Assembly: GCA_017354895.1 (NCBI GenBank)
Contig: CP071493.1
Coordinates: 2,976,001 to 3,040,000, forward strand
Length of the DNA stretch: 64,000 bases
Reading direction: 5' to 3'
Source: Podospora comata
Lineage: Eukaryota; Ascomycota; Sordariomycetes; Sordariales; Podosporaceae
The notes beneath the pieces were generated by a model. That model was not told where the DNA came from and ran no database searches. It saw only the letters and a list, made by a program, of their open reading frames with translations. Each line of letters starts with the position of its first letter. Within the stretch, counting starts at the first letter, position 1. The position numbers and the translations under genes were made by a program. Shown here piece after piece: positions 22,864 through 33,535 of the stretch.

Positions 22864-23696
22864 TGTGACTGTTTGGGATGGTTGTGGTGGGGTGTGTGTT
22901 GCTGGCTGTCGCAAAGCCGCTGGGAATTTCTTGAGCTCTGGTCGGCTCGCCGCGGCAGAATTTTTGGAATCTCAAAAGTTTGGCGGGGACTTTTTGACCG
23001 CCTTTGACCGACCCACTGATAAGCTTGTAATAGGAGTGGTCTGTGCTTCTCGAATTAATATTCTGGCCCAATGTTGACATCAGAAGCTCTTTCTGCTATA
23101 TTTGCAATGAGAAATCAACGATATGAAAACACAGATACGACTCCGTCGTACTTGCTTTTTTCCCGAGCCGTACTTTCCCAGGTCTCAACATTCAAGGACA
23201 TTATTATGCCTGATCAATTGTAAACCCTCATTGGCTTCTCACACAGTCCATAGGGTAGTTCACTTGAAGATGTAAGTGAGCATGAAATGAGGCTATAAAC
23301 AACCAGATATGAACTTGAAATCATCAACACCTCATACCTTCATGTCATGCAACCGTGGGTAGCACAAATACCTGTGACGTCGTGAGGCTCTCGATGAAGT
23401 GAGGTTGAAAGTGACATAATTGTCCAATGAGACGCCCCTCAATTGACCCCTGCACGGATTAACACCCTGCCGGCTCTCGAGCTCCCGTCCAATCAGCAAG
23501 CTTCGGCTGGTGCCACTTGCTTTGATGCCAGTGACGGCTTCGACTGTGAAAGAGCCTCCCCACCCATATCCCAAGCTCGCCTCAGTGCTAGCCATTGACG
23601 CCGGAGAAGAGGCCGCATCTGCGCGAGTACGCAATCCGGCCCCCCTAACCGACGACACCACTTCAATACCCCCCCACCCCGAATCCCCTCAGAGAA
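22864..23696. promoter_or_regulatory. Divergent promoter of RPAC1 and complex I 49-kDa genes, with CCAAT boxes
   Basis: An 830-bp intergenic region between outward-facing starts. Two CCAAT boxes stand on the plus strand at 23424-23428 and 23489-23493 (the second as CCAATCA), about 270 and 205 bp before the 49-kDa start. CCAAT boxes bind the Hap complex in fungi and are common at respiratory genes, so control of the 49-kDa gene is the likelier role. Confidence 0.4.
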
Positions 23697-25337
23697 ATGG
23701 CGTCGCTGTACAGGCTCGCCGGCCGCAGCGCCAAGCGCCTCTGTCAAAGGCCATCGTCGCCCTTCCTCACCACCCCAGCCTTCCCTGCTTCCCGCGCCTT
23801 CTCCGCCTCGGCCCTCCGAAGAGCTGGCGAGATCACCTGGGAGGGCACCCGCCTGACCCCTACCAACCCCGACTTCGAGGCCGTCGCCGACCCCTACAAG
23901 CACATTATCGGCGCCCGGAAGGAAGCCCCCTCAAAAGTCCCCCTCGACACCGAGAACTCGGTCGACGACCGCAAGGTCCGCCACTACACAGTCAACTTTG
24001 GTCCCCAGCATCCTGCCGCCCACGGCGTGTTGCGTTTGATTCTGGAGCTGTCTGGTGAGGAGATCGTCCGTGCCGATCCTCACGTTGGTCTTTTGCACCG
24101 TGGTACCGAGAAGCTGTGCGAGTACAAGACATATCTCCAGGCCCTGCCTTACTTCGACCGTCTCGACTATGTTTCCATGATGACCAACGAGCAGTGCTTC
24201 TCGCTCGCTGTTGAGAAGCTGTTGAACGTCGAGATTCCCGAGCGCGCCAAGTTCATCCGCACCCTGTTTGGCGAGATCACCCGTGTCTTGAACCACTTGA
24301 TGTCCGTCTTGTCGCACGCCATGGATGTTGGCGCTCTTACACCTTTCTTGTGGGGTTTCGAGGAGAGAGAAAAGCTCATGGTGAGTTCACTTCTTGACGT
24401 TGGCACTGGCATATCACTAGAGAGGGAACATGGTGAAACACAATGCTGTTGTTCGATTCAAATTCCACCGCAATAACTCCTTAGCTCCCAGAATGCTAAT
24501 ATACAACCCCTCCTCGTAGGAATTCTATGAGCGCGTCTCTGGCGCCCGTCTTCACGCTGCCTATGTCCGCCCCGGCGGTGTCCACCAAGACATCCCCATG
24601 GGTCTCCTCGACGACATCTACCAATGGGCGACGCAGTTCGGCGACCGCATCGATGAAACTGAGGAAATGCTGACGGACAACCGCATCTGGATCAACCGTC
24701 TCAAGGGCGTAGGCGTCGTCTCGGCCGCCGAGGCCATCAACCTCTCCTTCACGGGCGTCATGCTCCGCGGCTCCGGCGTCCCCTTTGACATCCGCAAGTC
24801 CCAGCCCTACGACGCCTACGACCAAGTCGAGTTCGACGTCCCTGTCGGTGTCAACGGCGACTGCTATGACCGCTACCTCTGCCGCATGGAGGAGTTCCGC
24901 CAGTCGCTGAGAATCATCCACCAGTGCCTCAACAAGATGCCTGCTGGTCCTGTGAGGGTGGAGGATTACAAGATCTCGCCCCCCCCCAGGAGCGCCATGA
25001 AGGAGAACATGGAGGCCTTGATTCACCACTTTTTGCTGTACACCAAGGGGTATGCGGTGCCGCCGGGGGATACCTACTCTGCGATTGAGGCGCCGAAGGG
25101 TGAGATGGGTGTTTATGTTGTGAGTGACGGGAGCGAGAGGCCCTACCGGGTGCACATTCGGGCGCCTGGGTTTGCGCACTTGGGTGGGTTTGATCACATT
25201 TCCAAGGGGCATTTGCTGGCTGATGCTGTGGCGGTGATTGGTACGATGGATTTGGTGTTTGGTGAGTTATTTCCCCCTCTTCCCATCTTCTGCTGAGAAT
25301 TGTGCTAATGAATTGCGCAGGTGAGGTTGATCGGTAA
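23697..25337 (+). CDS. nuo-49: NADH:ubiquinone oxidoreductase 49-kDa subunit (NDUFS2)
   Basis: Three exons: 23697-24380, 24520-25261 and 25321-25337, giving 480 residues. The N-terminal about 42 residues are Arg/Ser/Ala-rich with a processing-like [10 protein letters not shown], i.e. a mitochondrial presequence. The mature part has [14 protein letters not shown], the quinone-site His region, then [11 protein letters not shown] and the family end [12 protein letters not shown]. This nuclear-encoded subunit, evolved from a NiFe-hydrogenase large subunit, lines the ubiquinone pocket of complex I in the matrix arm. The last exon is only 17 nt and supplies the conserved E-V-D-R terminus; without it the protein would appear to end in unrelated residues. 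Intron 1 is unusually long for the window (139 nt). Confidence 0.97.
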
Positions 25338-26417
25338 ATAACTGGTATAGTTGTTGAAAATTCAGTGTTGTTGCATCATCAAAATTTGACCAGTTCCGTT
25401 TTTGGGGTGGTAGATCTTTGGTGATGCTGAATAGGGGTTAGATGGGGAACCTGCATGTTTGTCTTTTCTTCTTGTTGCTGAAAAGGGAATAGATAGACGA
25501 GAAAAGGAAAAGGGGGGGGTTTGTGTATATTGCTGTTTCGAGAAGTCAGTCGTCGTTGCCGTAAACGAGTCGCCTTTTTCTCTTTTTTAGGCCAAGAAAG
25601 AACGAAAGAAAGAAATACCATGGTCGTGATGAAAATGAACTCGGCGCTGGGGAGGTTTTGGTGATGATGACGAACTGTAGGGGGCTCTGCTACACTGCTG
25701 GGTGTTATTGGTACCCGTTAAAGGGGGGAGTGACGGCTCGAGTAGGTGGTCTGATGCCCTGTGGTGACGGCTGTAGGCGTTTCGAGAGAGAGAAGAAGGC
25801 TTGCAGATGGATCTCATAGGCATCGAACCCATGTTGGGAGGCGTGCTGATATGTTGACTAGGCCTGTCTGTAATAATTCGAGGTCTGTTGATGTTGGTTG
25901 TGTGCCTCGAAAAGATAATTCGAGGCGTGAAATAAATTGCAATCGGCCTGGTGAGATAACTCAAAGGCGTTGAATGGGATGTTGGAGGCGTTGATCTTTT
26001 GGTAATGAGGCCTGTTTGTTTTGTTTGAGGCGTCCAAAAAGATGTTTGAGGCGTGGTAATTTGATTGGGGGGTATGAGTTGCAAGGAGGAAGGGCATTGA
26101 GATCTTGGAGGAGGGGAGGGTTGAGGGGTGTATCCTGCCGTGTCGTATGGAGAAGGGAGAAAACGGTGGGAGATGTGGAAACGGTGGATGGGTTGGTTCC
26201 GCTTCCAGAAGGGGTGCCCTTCGTGTTTTGGGGTTTCTGGTGTAATAGGTTAGGATTATGGGGGACTAGGTTGGGAAGGGGGTTTGGTAAGGTACTTACG
26301 ATAGATACCTATGCTCCTAGTTATTGTATGCAATGAATCTCTTGTTCCCAAACTAAAATATATATATATATATATAAAAAATAAAAAAAGATCATGTGGA
26401 ATGTGAGAGGGAGTTGT
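25338..26417. other. Convergent intergenic region with 21-bp repeat tract
   Basis: The region separates two gene ends. It holds the 21-bp-period tract at 25775-26069 and a short (TA)n run near 26350-26375. Two open frames on the minus strand (one of 165 and one of 79 codons) come from the repeat and are not supported as genes. Confidence 0.5.
25775..26069. repeat. Degenerate 21-bp-period tandem repeat, tract A
   Basis: The core AGGC(G/C) recurs at strict 21-bp spacing: 25775, 25797, 25818, 25839, 25860, 25923, 25965, 25986, 26008, 26028 and 26049. Diverged versions stand at 25881 (AGGT) and 25944 (CGGC), and a decayed position at 25902. About 14 units in all. A clear later unit is GTTTGAGGCGTCCAAAAAGA. 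The spacing survives although the sequence between cores has drifted. One minus-strand frame reads as seven-residue periods with A-S-N motifs. Confidence 0.8.
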
Positions 26418-28199
26418 TCAAAGAACAGCTCCGGCAGAGTGTCTCCGCTGGGGGACACGGGGGACTTCGACCTCGAGGAGGTTTCTGTCGTCGTTGTCGT
26501 CGACGGCGCTCCCGTCTGCGGCTCTGTAGGCCATGTCGGATTTGGAGTCGAGGGTTTGGTCATAATCATACTCGATGGTGCCGACTGGGTTGGCTTCGAC
26601 CACGGTGATCACAATGGTGGGCAGCTCGCGAGGAGGAGCCGGGCGAGGCTGCCTCTGGATACAGTCCTTCCAGGGGGGCATGTGGGCACCGCCGCCGATG
26701 GGGATGCCGCAGATTGGTGTGCCGACGTGTTCGACGTGGGAAGGGTCGTCGAAGCTGGAGTAGTCCATGCCTACGACGTGGTAGGGCCCGCCGGCTTTGG
26801 ATCTGGTCCGAGACTGGCTGTGAGGCTGTAGCCAGGGGTAGGCTCCCTCGGGGATCGTGTTGGTATAGGTTGTGATTGTTGCGAAGGCTGGGTTGGCAAC
26901 CTGGGGCAGCTGTTGTAGCTGAGGCGGGTAGGAGGCTTGGTATGAGGCTTGGTAGCCTTGAGGCTGTTGGTAACTGCTACTGGAAGCAGTGGGATAGTAG
27001 CTTGTCGACTGGGGAGCTACATTGCCGGTCTGAACGTATTGATTGGAATATGGGTCATAGACCCAACCTTGCTGCGTAGCTGGAGTCGAACTAGGCGCCA
27101 TGGAGGCGTACTGGGCAATGGTATATTGCGTTTGGCCTTGAGAGAAACCAGGCTCGCGAGGCTTGAGGCTTTTTTGGCTTCTATCCCTTCCAAGATCTTC
27201 TCCTTGGAAGTTCCGTCGATTGAAAAAAGACTGGCTCTTGTGCTGCCCGCGCCTTCTCCCCATCCGCCGATATCCCTGCTCGCTGGACTCGGCAAAGGTC
27301 GTGGTAGGTTGGGGTATGGCGACAGAGCCATGGGAGGGCTTCACAGCGCGCTTGTTAGGATAGGACATACCCTCCTCTTTAGGCTTGACTTCGAAGCTGC
27401 CAAACACCCTCTCAATCTCCTTGATACGCTGGGCGATGACCTCAGCTTCGGACGTAGAACTACCCAGGCGAGGTCTAGCCACGGTCTTCTGACCCTCGAC
27501 AGCATCCTCCTGATCTCTCCACCACTGGATCAACTTCCAGTCTTCAGCAGTCAACTCCTCGTCCGAAATCTGAGGATTGAAGGGCCCGAAAACAATCCGG
27601 CAGTTGCATTTGCCCGTCTCGTGAAGGATGCGGTGATCAGCTCGCCATTCACCGGCATACAGACTCTTCAGCCGAAGCTGAACATGAGCTGCCCCGTCCT
27701 CGGTGATACTCTCACGATAGAGAGGGGGAGCAGAACTGCCTTGGGGAATGTCAGCGCCATTACTGATCACCTCTCTCTCCTTACCCTTCGACTTCTTTGA
27801 TTTAGCCGGCTTGACGGCGTCAACACCGGGATCAGAGGACCGGCTTCCCACTGAGCCATTTGTGATAGCCAGCGGAGCACCATCCTTCTCATCGTTTTCT
27901 TCGCACTCGACGCCATCGGCCCCGATAGCCCGGGGAGTGTTCAAGAGGCCCTGGAATACCACTTCACAGCCACAAGCCCCATGCTCATGAAGCCAACGGT
28001 GCTCATTCTCTCTGATGATAACCCAGCGAGAATGGACGCAACGCTCACAGGCCGCGCAGCAGGTCTCGGCGTAGTATGCCCTATCCGGGCGCTTGTCACA
28101 GACAGGGTTGACATGCCCTTCTGTCGTCAACGGGCAGGTGACCAACACCGGGGGCGAGCGGTGGGCACACTGGTAGACGATGTACTCTCGGATACACAT
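26418..28199 (-). CDS. Cys/His-rich fungal protein with a duplicated H-x-x-G-x-C-x-C module, function unknown
   Basis: A single frame of 593 residues. The N-terminus has a dense cysteine pattern (C-I-R-E-Y, Y-Q-C-A-H, then C-C-A-A-C-E-R-C around residues 48-55). Two copies of a related motif follow: H-R-W-L-H-E-H-G-A-C-G-C-E-V-V-F (about 67-82) and H-R-I-L-H-E-T-G-K-C-N-C-R-I-V-F (about 188-203). The paired Cys and His suggest metal binding. The rest is disordered and rich in Gln, Tyr, Ser and Pro (about 330-480), with an acidic tail. I do not recognise a named family. The N-terminal Cys block resembles uncharacterised fungal proteins that start M-C-x-R-x-Y-x-x-Y-x-C-x-H. It lies between two 21-bp repeat tracts. 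Nuclear or RNA-related function is possible from composition only. Confidence 0.8.
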   Translation of the reverse strand: MCIREYIVYQCAHRSPPVLVTCPLTTEGHVNPVCDKRPDRAYYAETCCAACERCVHSRWVIIRENEHRWLHEHGACGCEVVFQGLLNTPRAIGADGVECEENDEKDGAPLAITNGSVGSRSSDPGVDAVKPAKSKKSKGKEREVISNGADIPQGSSAPPLYRESITEDGAAHVQLRLKSLYAGEWRADHRILHETGKCNCRIVFGPFNPQISDEELTAEDWKLIQWWRDQEDAVEGQKTVARPRLGSSTSEAEVIAQRIKEIERVFGSFEVKPKEEGMSYPNKRAVKPSHGSVAIPQPTTTFAESSEQGYRRMGRRRGQHKSQSFFNRRNFQGEDLGRDRSQKSLKPREPGFSQGQTQYTIAQYASMAPSSTPATQQGWVYDPYSNQYVQTGNVAPQSTSYYPTASSSSYQQPQGYQASYQASYPPQLQQLPQVANPAFATITTYTNTIPEGAYPWLQPHSQSRTRSKAGGPYHVVGMDYSSFDDPSHVEHVGTPICGIPIGGGAHMPPWKDCIQRQPRPAPPRELPTIVITVVEANPVGTIEYDYDQTLDSKSDMAYRAADGSAVDDNDDRNLLEVEVPRVPQRRHSAGAVL

Positions 28200-29109
28200 C
28201 GTGAAGGCTTTGCTAGAGCTGGTCAGTGAAGGGCTTTCAAGTTAGGATAGGTTCTGAACACTTTACCTGGTTTTGTGACCGTTGATCGGTCGTTTTCTTC
28301 CGCTCGTTGCGGTGTGTAGGCCTGCTTCGTGGCCGGCTTCTTCCGAAAGGCTTCGAATGGGAGATATTAGAGACTACTGGCTTCCGAACTGTTGGCAGAC
28401 TGGCTATTAAGACCAACTGGCTATGATTCCGAAGCAGGACGTGGCCGTGATCGTTTATTGGGGTAGGTTTCGCAGGAAAAGGGGTCCACTTACTTGGACC
28501 ACGTCGGTCTCTGTCGGTATCTGTGGGACTGTTGTTGTTCTAGGACGAGAAGAAAAGATTAGCTGACTGAATAGTGAGAGAGGGAGGCCACCGAGGGTCT
28601 TCAGTTAGCCACGAGAGGCGTGGCAATGGCCGACCGAGGCTTCTAGACCCATGGGGGGGTCGAGAGAAGTCGACTGGGGAGCTTCCAATGGAGATATTGG
28701 TCTAGGTAGTTCAAAGAGACTTACAATACGTGATCAGAGTATAGATGAAGTGAAGGGTGATTGAGGATTGTAGAGGGATACTTACAGAAAGGTGGTGGAT
28801 TGCGAGAGGGAAGAAAAAGCCCCCACTTTCTGGTGGTTGGTGTTGTGTTGTAGAAGGAAAGTCGGGGAATCCTGGACACCTAGGTCAAATACTAGGTCAG
28901 TTCCGATCTAGGAACAGAGTAATAGAACGGCAAGAACGTTCCTACCGAAGGAGCCCTTCTATGGAGCACAATAGCTAGGTCAATGGACCGAGAGGCCCAA
29001 CACGTCATATGCCTAGAAGATTAACTCTGCGGTCCTTGACATGAAATTAGACCTGACAGGGAGGAATAGGAGAGAAAAGGGTAGTTAGTTATGTTTGACC
29101 TATCTTCAT

Positions 29110-29345
29110 CCAAGCATTATACTATGCCAGCGTTCGTGAACGAGGCATATCCGTTCTTGAAAGCTATGTTGGCGTTAGAACACGCTGTGCTCTCATTCAA
29201 GAACGCTATGCTTGAGTTCGAAGGCGATTTGCCCTCGCCTGAGCACGCTAAACCATCATCCAAGCACGAGATATATTCGCTCCAGCGCTATATTTGGCGA
29301 TCGTCCAAGCACGAGACACATACGCTCCAGCATGACACTTGGGCG
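29110..29345. repeat. Degenerate 21-bp-period tandem repeat, tract B
   Basis: Units begin with CG(T/C)TC-like sequence at 29131, 29152, 29173, 29194, 29215, 29236, 29257 and 29278, exactly 21 bp apart; then the phase slips slightly. A typical unit is CGTTCTTGAAAGCTATGTTG. The plus-strand frame at 29091-29363 reads as seven-residue periods such as L-E-H-A-V-L-S, F-K-N-A-M-L-E and P-E-H-A-K-P-S. Probably a decayed repeat rather than a gene. Confidence 0.72.
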
Positions 29346-30269
29346 TTTTGGAATGATAAGTAACCTCAGCCTCCTCTCTCATATGTCTCTTCTTCATGTT
29401 GTAGAAACCAAGAATCCCCAGGGAATCCCTTTAAAGGGCCTTGGTTGATTACACGACAACTGTTACCGTATCCCTTGCTTCGAATGCCGGCGTTGTAAAA
29501 ATCATTGACTTGCCAGAGCAAACGCTGGCCCAGTGGGCTTAAGGGTAAAATGCATCTTACATTGTGCTGCAGTTATAACGGACGAGGTAGATGGGTAGCG
29601 AAGATAGGGCCGAGGCCGCGGTTACTTAGATAGCAAGCTTCTATTTATCAACTTTCTGGTCAACAAAACGCACATGGTAGCCGGTTCTTCATCCAGAAAT
29701 ACAAACCGAAGTAACGAATCAGGAAGGAGAAAAGTCAACACAGTCGACCCAGTGATCAGACCAGCCAGACCAGGTTTTTAAAGAGAAATACCCGGTCAAC
29801 CACTCCCGTGTCATGGTTGAGTTTAAAACTGCGCTCCAAATCGTCATTTTACTCCTCCTGACTATCGACAATTAGCGAGGGCGTTGGAAGCTATGCGAAA
29901 GCACCCGGTGTAGAAGGTGTGGGATCAACAACATAGCCCCATCCTCGACCTACCTACTATAAGGAACCTGGCTCCAAATTCCGTCTTGTCTACTCCGTCA
30001 GGTTTGAATACGACTCCTTGATATCGAGCCCGTTAAACAATTGTGCTTTGGAGGGGGGGCGGGGGAAGGATTCATAGCTTGAACTGTTGAAATTCAGTCT
30101 GTAAGGGTTCGAGAGCGATGTGTTTGGGTTTGCAAATAATTTCGAGTCTGCGTGTGAGGACGATGTATCCACCGCCCGAGCATGCCAAATCTGCATTCGG
30201 GAATGTTCTATATAGGTGACCTTGCAATCGTCAGATGGTATGTGATTCTTTAGCAAATTGGCGGCAAAA

Positions 30270-30787
30270 TTAGCGTTGATGGGCGAAAAAATTGTTCTTG
30301 CTCACCGGTCTATAGCTAGCACTTGGCCACGCTGCTCTGGGGAAATGCCCTGTTTGTGATTGATAAAAACCTCCTAAAGAAGCGCTAGGCTGCTGGATGT
30401 CTTCTTCAAGATGATATGGGCAAGCACTAGAATTGTTAAACTCAATTCTCGAAACAGTGTAGAGAAACGCTGCAAGAAAAGAGACAATAGTTTCGAGACC
30501 GCAAAGAAAATGCTCCCTAGGCATACCCCACGCTATTCGGCATCCATCGAGAATATCAAAACTTGAAACTTGAACAAGCCACCTTCAAAAGGGCAGGAGC
30601 GATCACAAGGGACAGGCACGTAATCGTCCGGTTTCCGGCATCTCACTGAAATCGGGCACTTGGACTCGGTATCAACACTCAGCAATACGACTTCCACGTC
30701 AAGGGCATTCATCCCATCCCAGATCTGACTCACCACATGACATTCCAGGCACGGGAGACAGAATGAGGTATTATAATACATGTTCAA
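30270..30787 (-). CDS. Doubtful small two-exon ORF
   Basis: An 84-codon frame from 30787 has an N-terminal cluster F-C-L-P-C-L-E-C-H. A possible donor (GTGGCT) inside it and a good acceptor (TTTTCTTGCAG) further down would join it in frame to the second open stretch ending at 30270. No family is recognised, there is no signal peptide and the donor is weak. It could equally be chance open frames in the COQ6 3' flank. Confidence 0.2.
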
Positions 30788-30847
30788 CGTAATTGTACAA
30801 CAGAACTAGGACCAAATGTTGAGAAGCGGGGTATCATAGATCGCCTC

Positions 30848-32379
30848 TCAAAAGACCTTCATCCCATTCCCGGCCGCCTGGTTCATGACAAAGGTTTTCA
30901 GGGGTCCGAGAGCGTTGACGGCGGACAGCCCCAACGATCTCAATGGCACCAGAGGTCCGCTGCCAAAGGAGTACAGCTTGTGGAGCTTATCGCAGACTCC
31001 GAGGAGGACGTGATTGGCGACATATCGTTCAGAAACATATGACTCCAACGACATGCCCACACCGATATCTTGCCCATGTGTAACAGCGTACTCGATGGTC
31101 TTTGCGAGACTTTGTACGTCGCCCTGACCTTGGTTCAAACCTTGACCGGCAAGCGGGTGAATGGTGTGAGCGGCGTCACCGACTAGGGCCACTCGTTCGG
31201 CAACATAGGTGTCCGCGTGTCGTAGCTTCAGAGGAAAGGAAGCAACTGTGCCTTCCTGGACGCCCGTGACAACCTGAGGAACTGCGCGGTGGTCCACAGG
31301 AGTGTGTTCCATTCTCCATGAATATTCTTCCGCTTGTCCAGACTTCTGAGTGTGCATGTATTCCAGGTCAACTGTACTTAACGTGAAGGCAGCATTGACC
31401 ATGGCGGTGAAATCCTTCGGCGAGAGGCTCTTGAGAAGGGCCGCGTTGCTCGGCGTGGTGGACCAGACCAGCGTAGAGTATTTGCCAGGCATTGGGAGCA
31501 TGGCAACTGGGCCAGTCGGTAGGAACCTTTGGTAAGCAATCTTGGTGAACTCACCACCCCAGCCCTCACCTTCCAACTCCACAGTCGCTACCACACCATG
31601 GCGGTTGTAATCCCATCCCTTGGCCTCGATATTCGCAAAGGACCTCACAGGGCTGTTGGCTCCATCCGCCCCAACCAGAAGCCTGGCAGAGAGTTGCTTC
31701 CCCCCAGACAGCTGTACTACCGGCCATTCCCGCAGATCCAGTTCCTCTGTTTCCTCGCCGTGTGTGATATTTTCCACCCTTGCGTTGTCAAAGGTAGACA
31801 CTCCACCAAGCTCCTCCAGCCGCTTCAGCAGACCAGACGTCAGATTCAAGTTCTCTGTCATGTAGGCAATTGTTGTTCCGGTATTTGGGGCAGCACCCGC
31901 CCAGTCGAATTCGATCCTAGCGCCAGATACTCCATCCCAGACCTGCATTTCCTGATATGGCTGTACCCGGTCTCGGGCCATGTGCTCCCATGCCCCAATC
32001 TGCTCGAGAAACTTGACCGAGGAGGGCGTGAGGGAACTGCATCGATTCGAGAACTTGGTTGGTGGAAGGCTCCATGATCTGATTTTGGAGAGATCTTGGG
32101 CTTCGACAAGGGCAACCCGGAGGTGGGAGGTGTTGGGGTTTGCGCCTGAAGAGGCTACGGTTAGAAACACCGTTCGGATGGTCAGGAATGTACAGTACGG
32201 AAAGACTCACGTAAAGCAGTCAAGAGACTGAGACCAGCAGGCCCTGCACCCACACATACCACATCGTAGATATCCGGTCGAGGGGGAGCACTGGAGTAGT
32301 TGCGCCAGAGCGGTTGCCGAGCGCTCCGAACGCAGCTTTGGCACACATATACCGCTCGTCTTCTGAGGAGAGCTTCCAT
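30848..32379 (-). CDS. COQ6: Ubiquinone biosynthesis monooxygenase COQ6
   Basis: Two exons, 32379-32211 and 32145-30848 (intron GTGAGT...TTCAG), giving 488 residues. The N-terminus (1-35) is Arg-rich with few acids, a mitochondrial presequence. The FAD-binding motif V-G-A-G-P-A-G-L-S sits at about 43-51, followed across the splice by T-A-L-R-A-N-P and V-A-L-V-E-A-Q-D-L. The second FAD signature is V-G-D-A-A-H-T-I-H-P-L-A-G-Q-G-L-N in the C-terminal third. Coq6 is the flavin monooxygenase for C5 ring hydroxylation in the CoQ synthome on the matrix face of the inner membrane. The frame extends 16 codons further up (to 32427); the downstream Met was chosen because it gives the better targeting sequence. 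Length matches yeast Coq6 (about 480). Confidence 0.95.
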
Positions 32380-32938
32380 GTTGTCTTTGGAAGCCCAGGT
32401 GCTTTCTTGCACCAAACTGGGCCTCAATTGCTTTCAATGCTTCAACAAAAGAAGGTGGGATGAGGTTGCGAACAAGGGTCTAAGCTCCACTTTATGACAT
32501 TGAGTAGAGTTTGGTAGCCAACCCTAACCCTGGTTCCGCTCGTACTTGGAAGCCATCTCGCGATTCAAACATGGCGATGGCTTTGTGAAGCTGCCAATTC
32601 AAGCTCCTTTGGTGTGACTCGCGCCGAGATAAATGATGAGAGCCAGTTCAGTGGTAACCCGAGGCCAAGCTAGTGACTGCCGATGCGGCGCGACTGGTGC
32701 GTTTCACATCATCACCCGTCCGCAGCTTTCCTTGGTTCTCATTTCCTGATCCTCGCGTTATAAGCCCGCCAACTCTCATGCGCAGTGCCTCCGGTTACTA
32801 GATCTCACACCCCCATCGTCACATCAAATTCATACCAAGCCTCTGTATTGACCTAGTTTTGACTTCGCACTCGGAAACTGCAACAGACGGCCTATTACGA
32901 CTCCTAAACCACCTATCCAGCTCGCACAACTCACCAAC
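32380..32938. promoter_or_regulatory. Divergent promoter region of COQ6 and the DUF7053-like gene
   Basis: About 560 bp between outward-facing starts. No coding frame is supported and no strong known site was seen apart from short pyrimidine runs before the right-hand start. Confidence 0.35.
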
Positions 32939-33535
32939 ATGTCTTGTACGTTCCTCCTCTCTTCCTTTTACAGACAACGGACAACGGTCTAACAATCCCC
33001 AGTCCTAACCACAACCACCAACCTATCCCACTCCTCCACCCTCCCAGAAGGAACCACCCACTCCCTCGCCCTCTCCATGCTCTCAGACTATGAATTCTTC
33101 CTCTCCTGCGACCCCGTCCTCGATTCCTTCAAACCCCTCCCACCAAATCCCTCTCCTGACCTTCCCTCAAGTATCACGTCCCAAATCCGAACTGATACCC
33201 ACCAACAACGGGGTATCTCCTACACCGTCATCGACATTGTACACACCACAATCTGGGACTCCAAAGTCGTCAGCACGTACGAGTTCACCGACATTACCAA
33301 TGGAGTCTTTGTTCGAATCAAGTCGCCGATGGGGATAGTCATGGATACAGTATGGCAAGTTAGGGAGAAGCAAGATAAGAAAGGGGAGTGGGAGCTGGTG
33401 GAGGACTTGGAGATAAGGTGTAACCGGCTGTTGGTGGGAGTGGTGAAGGGGCAGTGTGAGGAGGGGTGGGGGAAGATTCATGGGAAGATGATTAAGAGGT
33501 TGGAAGAGGATATCAACAAGGCAGGTGGGAAGTGA
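32939..33535 (+). CDS. DUF7053-like small protein
   Basis: Two exons, 32939-32945 (only 7 nt) and 33003-33535 (intron GTACGT...CCCCAG), giving 179 residues. The start M-S-F-L-T-T-T-T-N-L fits the beta-strand opening of a family of small fungal proteins (DUF7053) that resemble START/SRPBCC lipid-binding folds. Later features are G-I-S-Y-T-V-I-D-I-V-H-T-T-I-W, a strand-rich middle, then an amphipathic C-terminal helix with W-G-K-I-H-G-K-M. There is no signal peptide or membrane segment. The family assignment rests on pattern memory and is tentative. The frame without the first exon would start at an internal Met (33077) and lose the first strand, so the 7-nt exon model is preferred. Confidence 0.72.

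Larger units (their letters stand above)
28200..30847. other. Intergenic region with 21-bp repeat tract B
   Basis: About 2.6 kb upstream of the Cys/His-rich gene and downstream of COQ6. It contains CCTAGG-type motifs near 28701 and 28881, the second 21-bp-period tract (29110-29345) and the doubtful small gene at 30270-30787. Nothing else is supported. Confidence 0.45.

Noticed and set aside
25587-26097. Minus-strand ORFs of 165 and 79 codons
   Set aside because: They lie in the degenerate 21-bp repeat and lack splice or family support.
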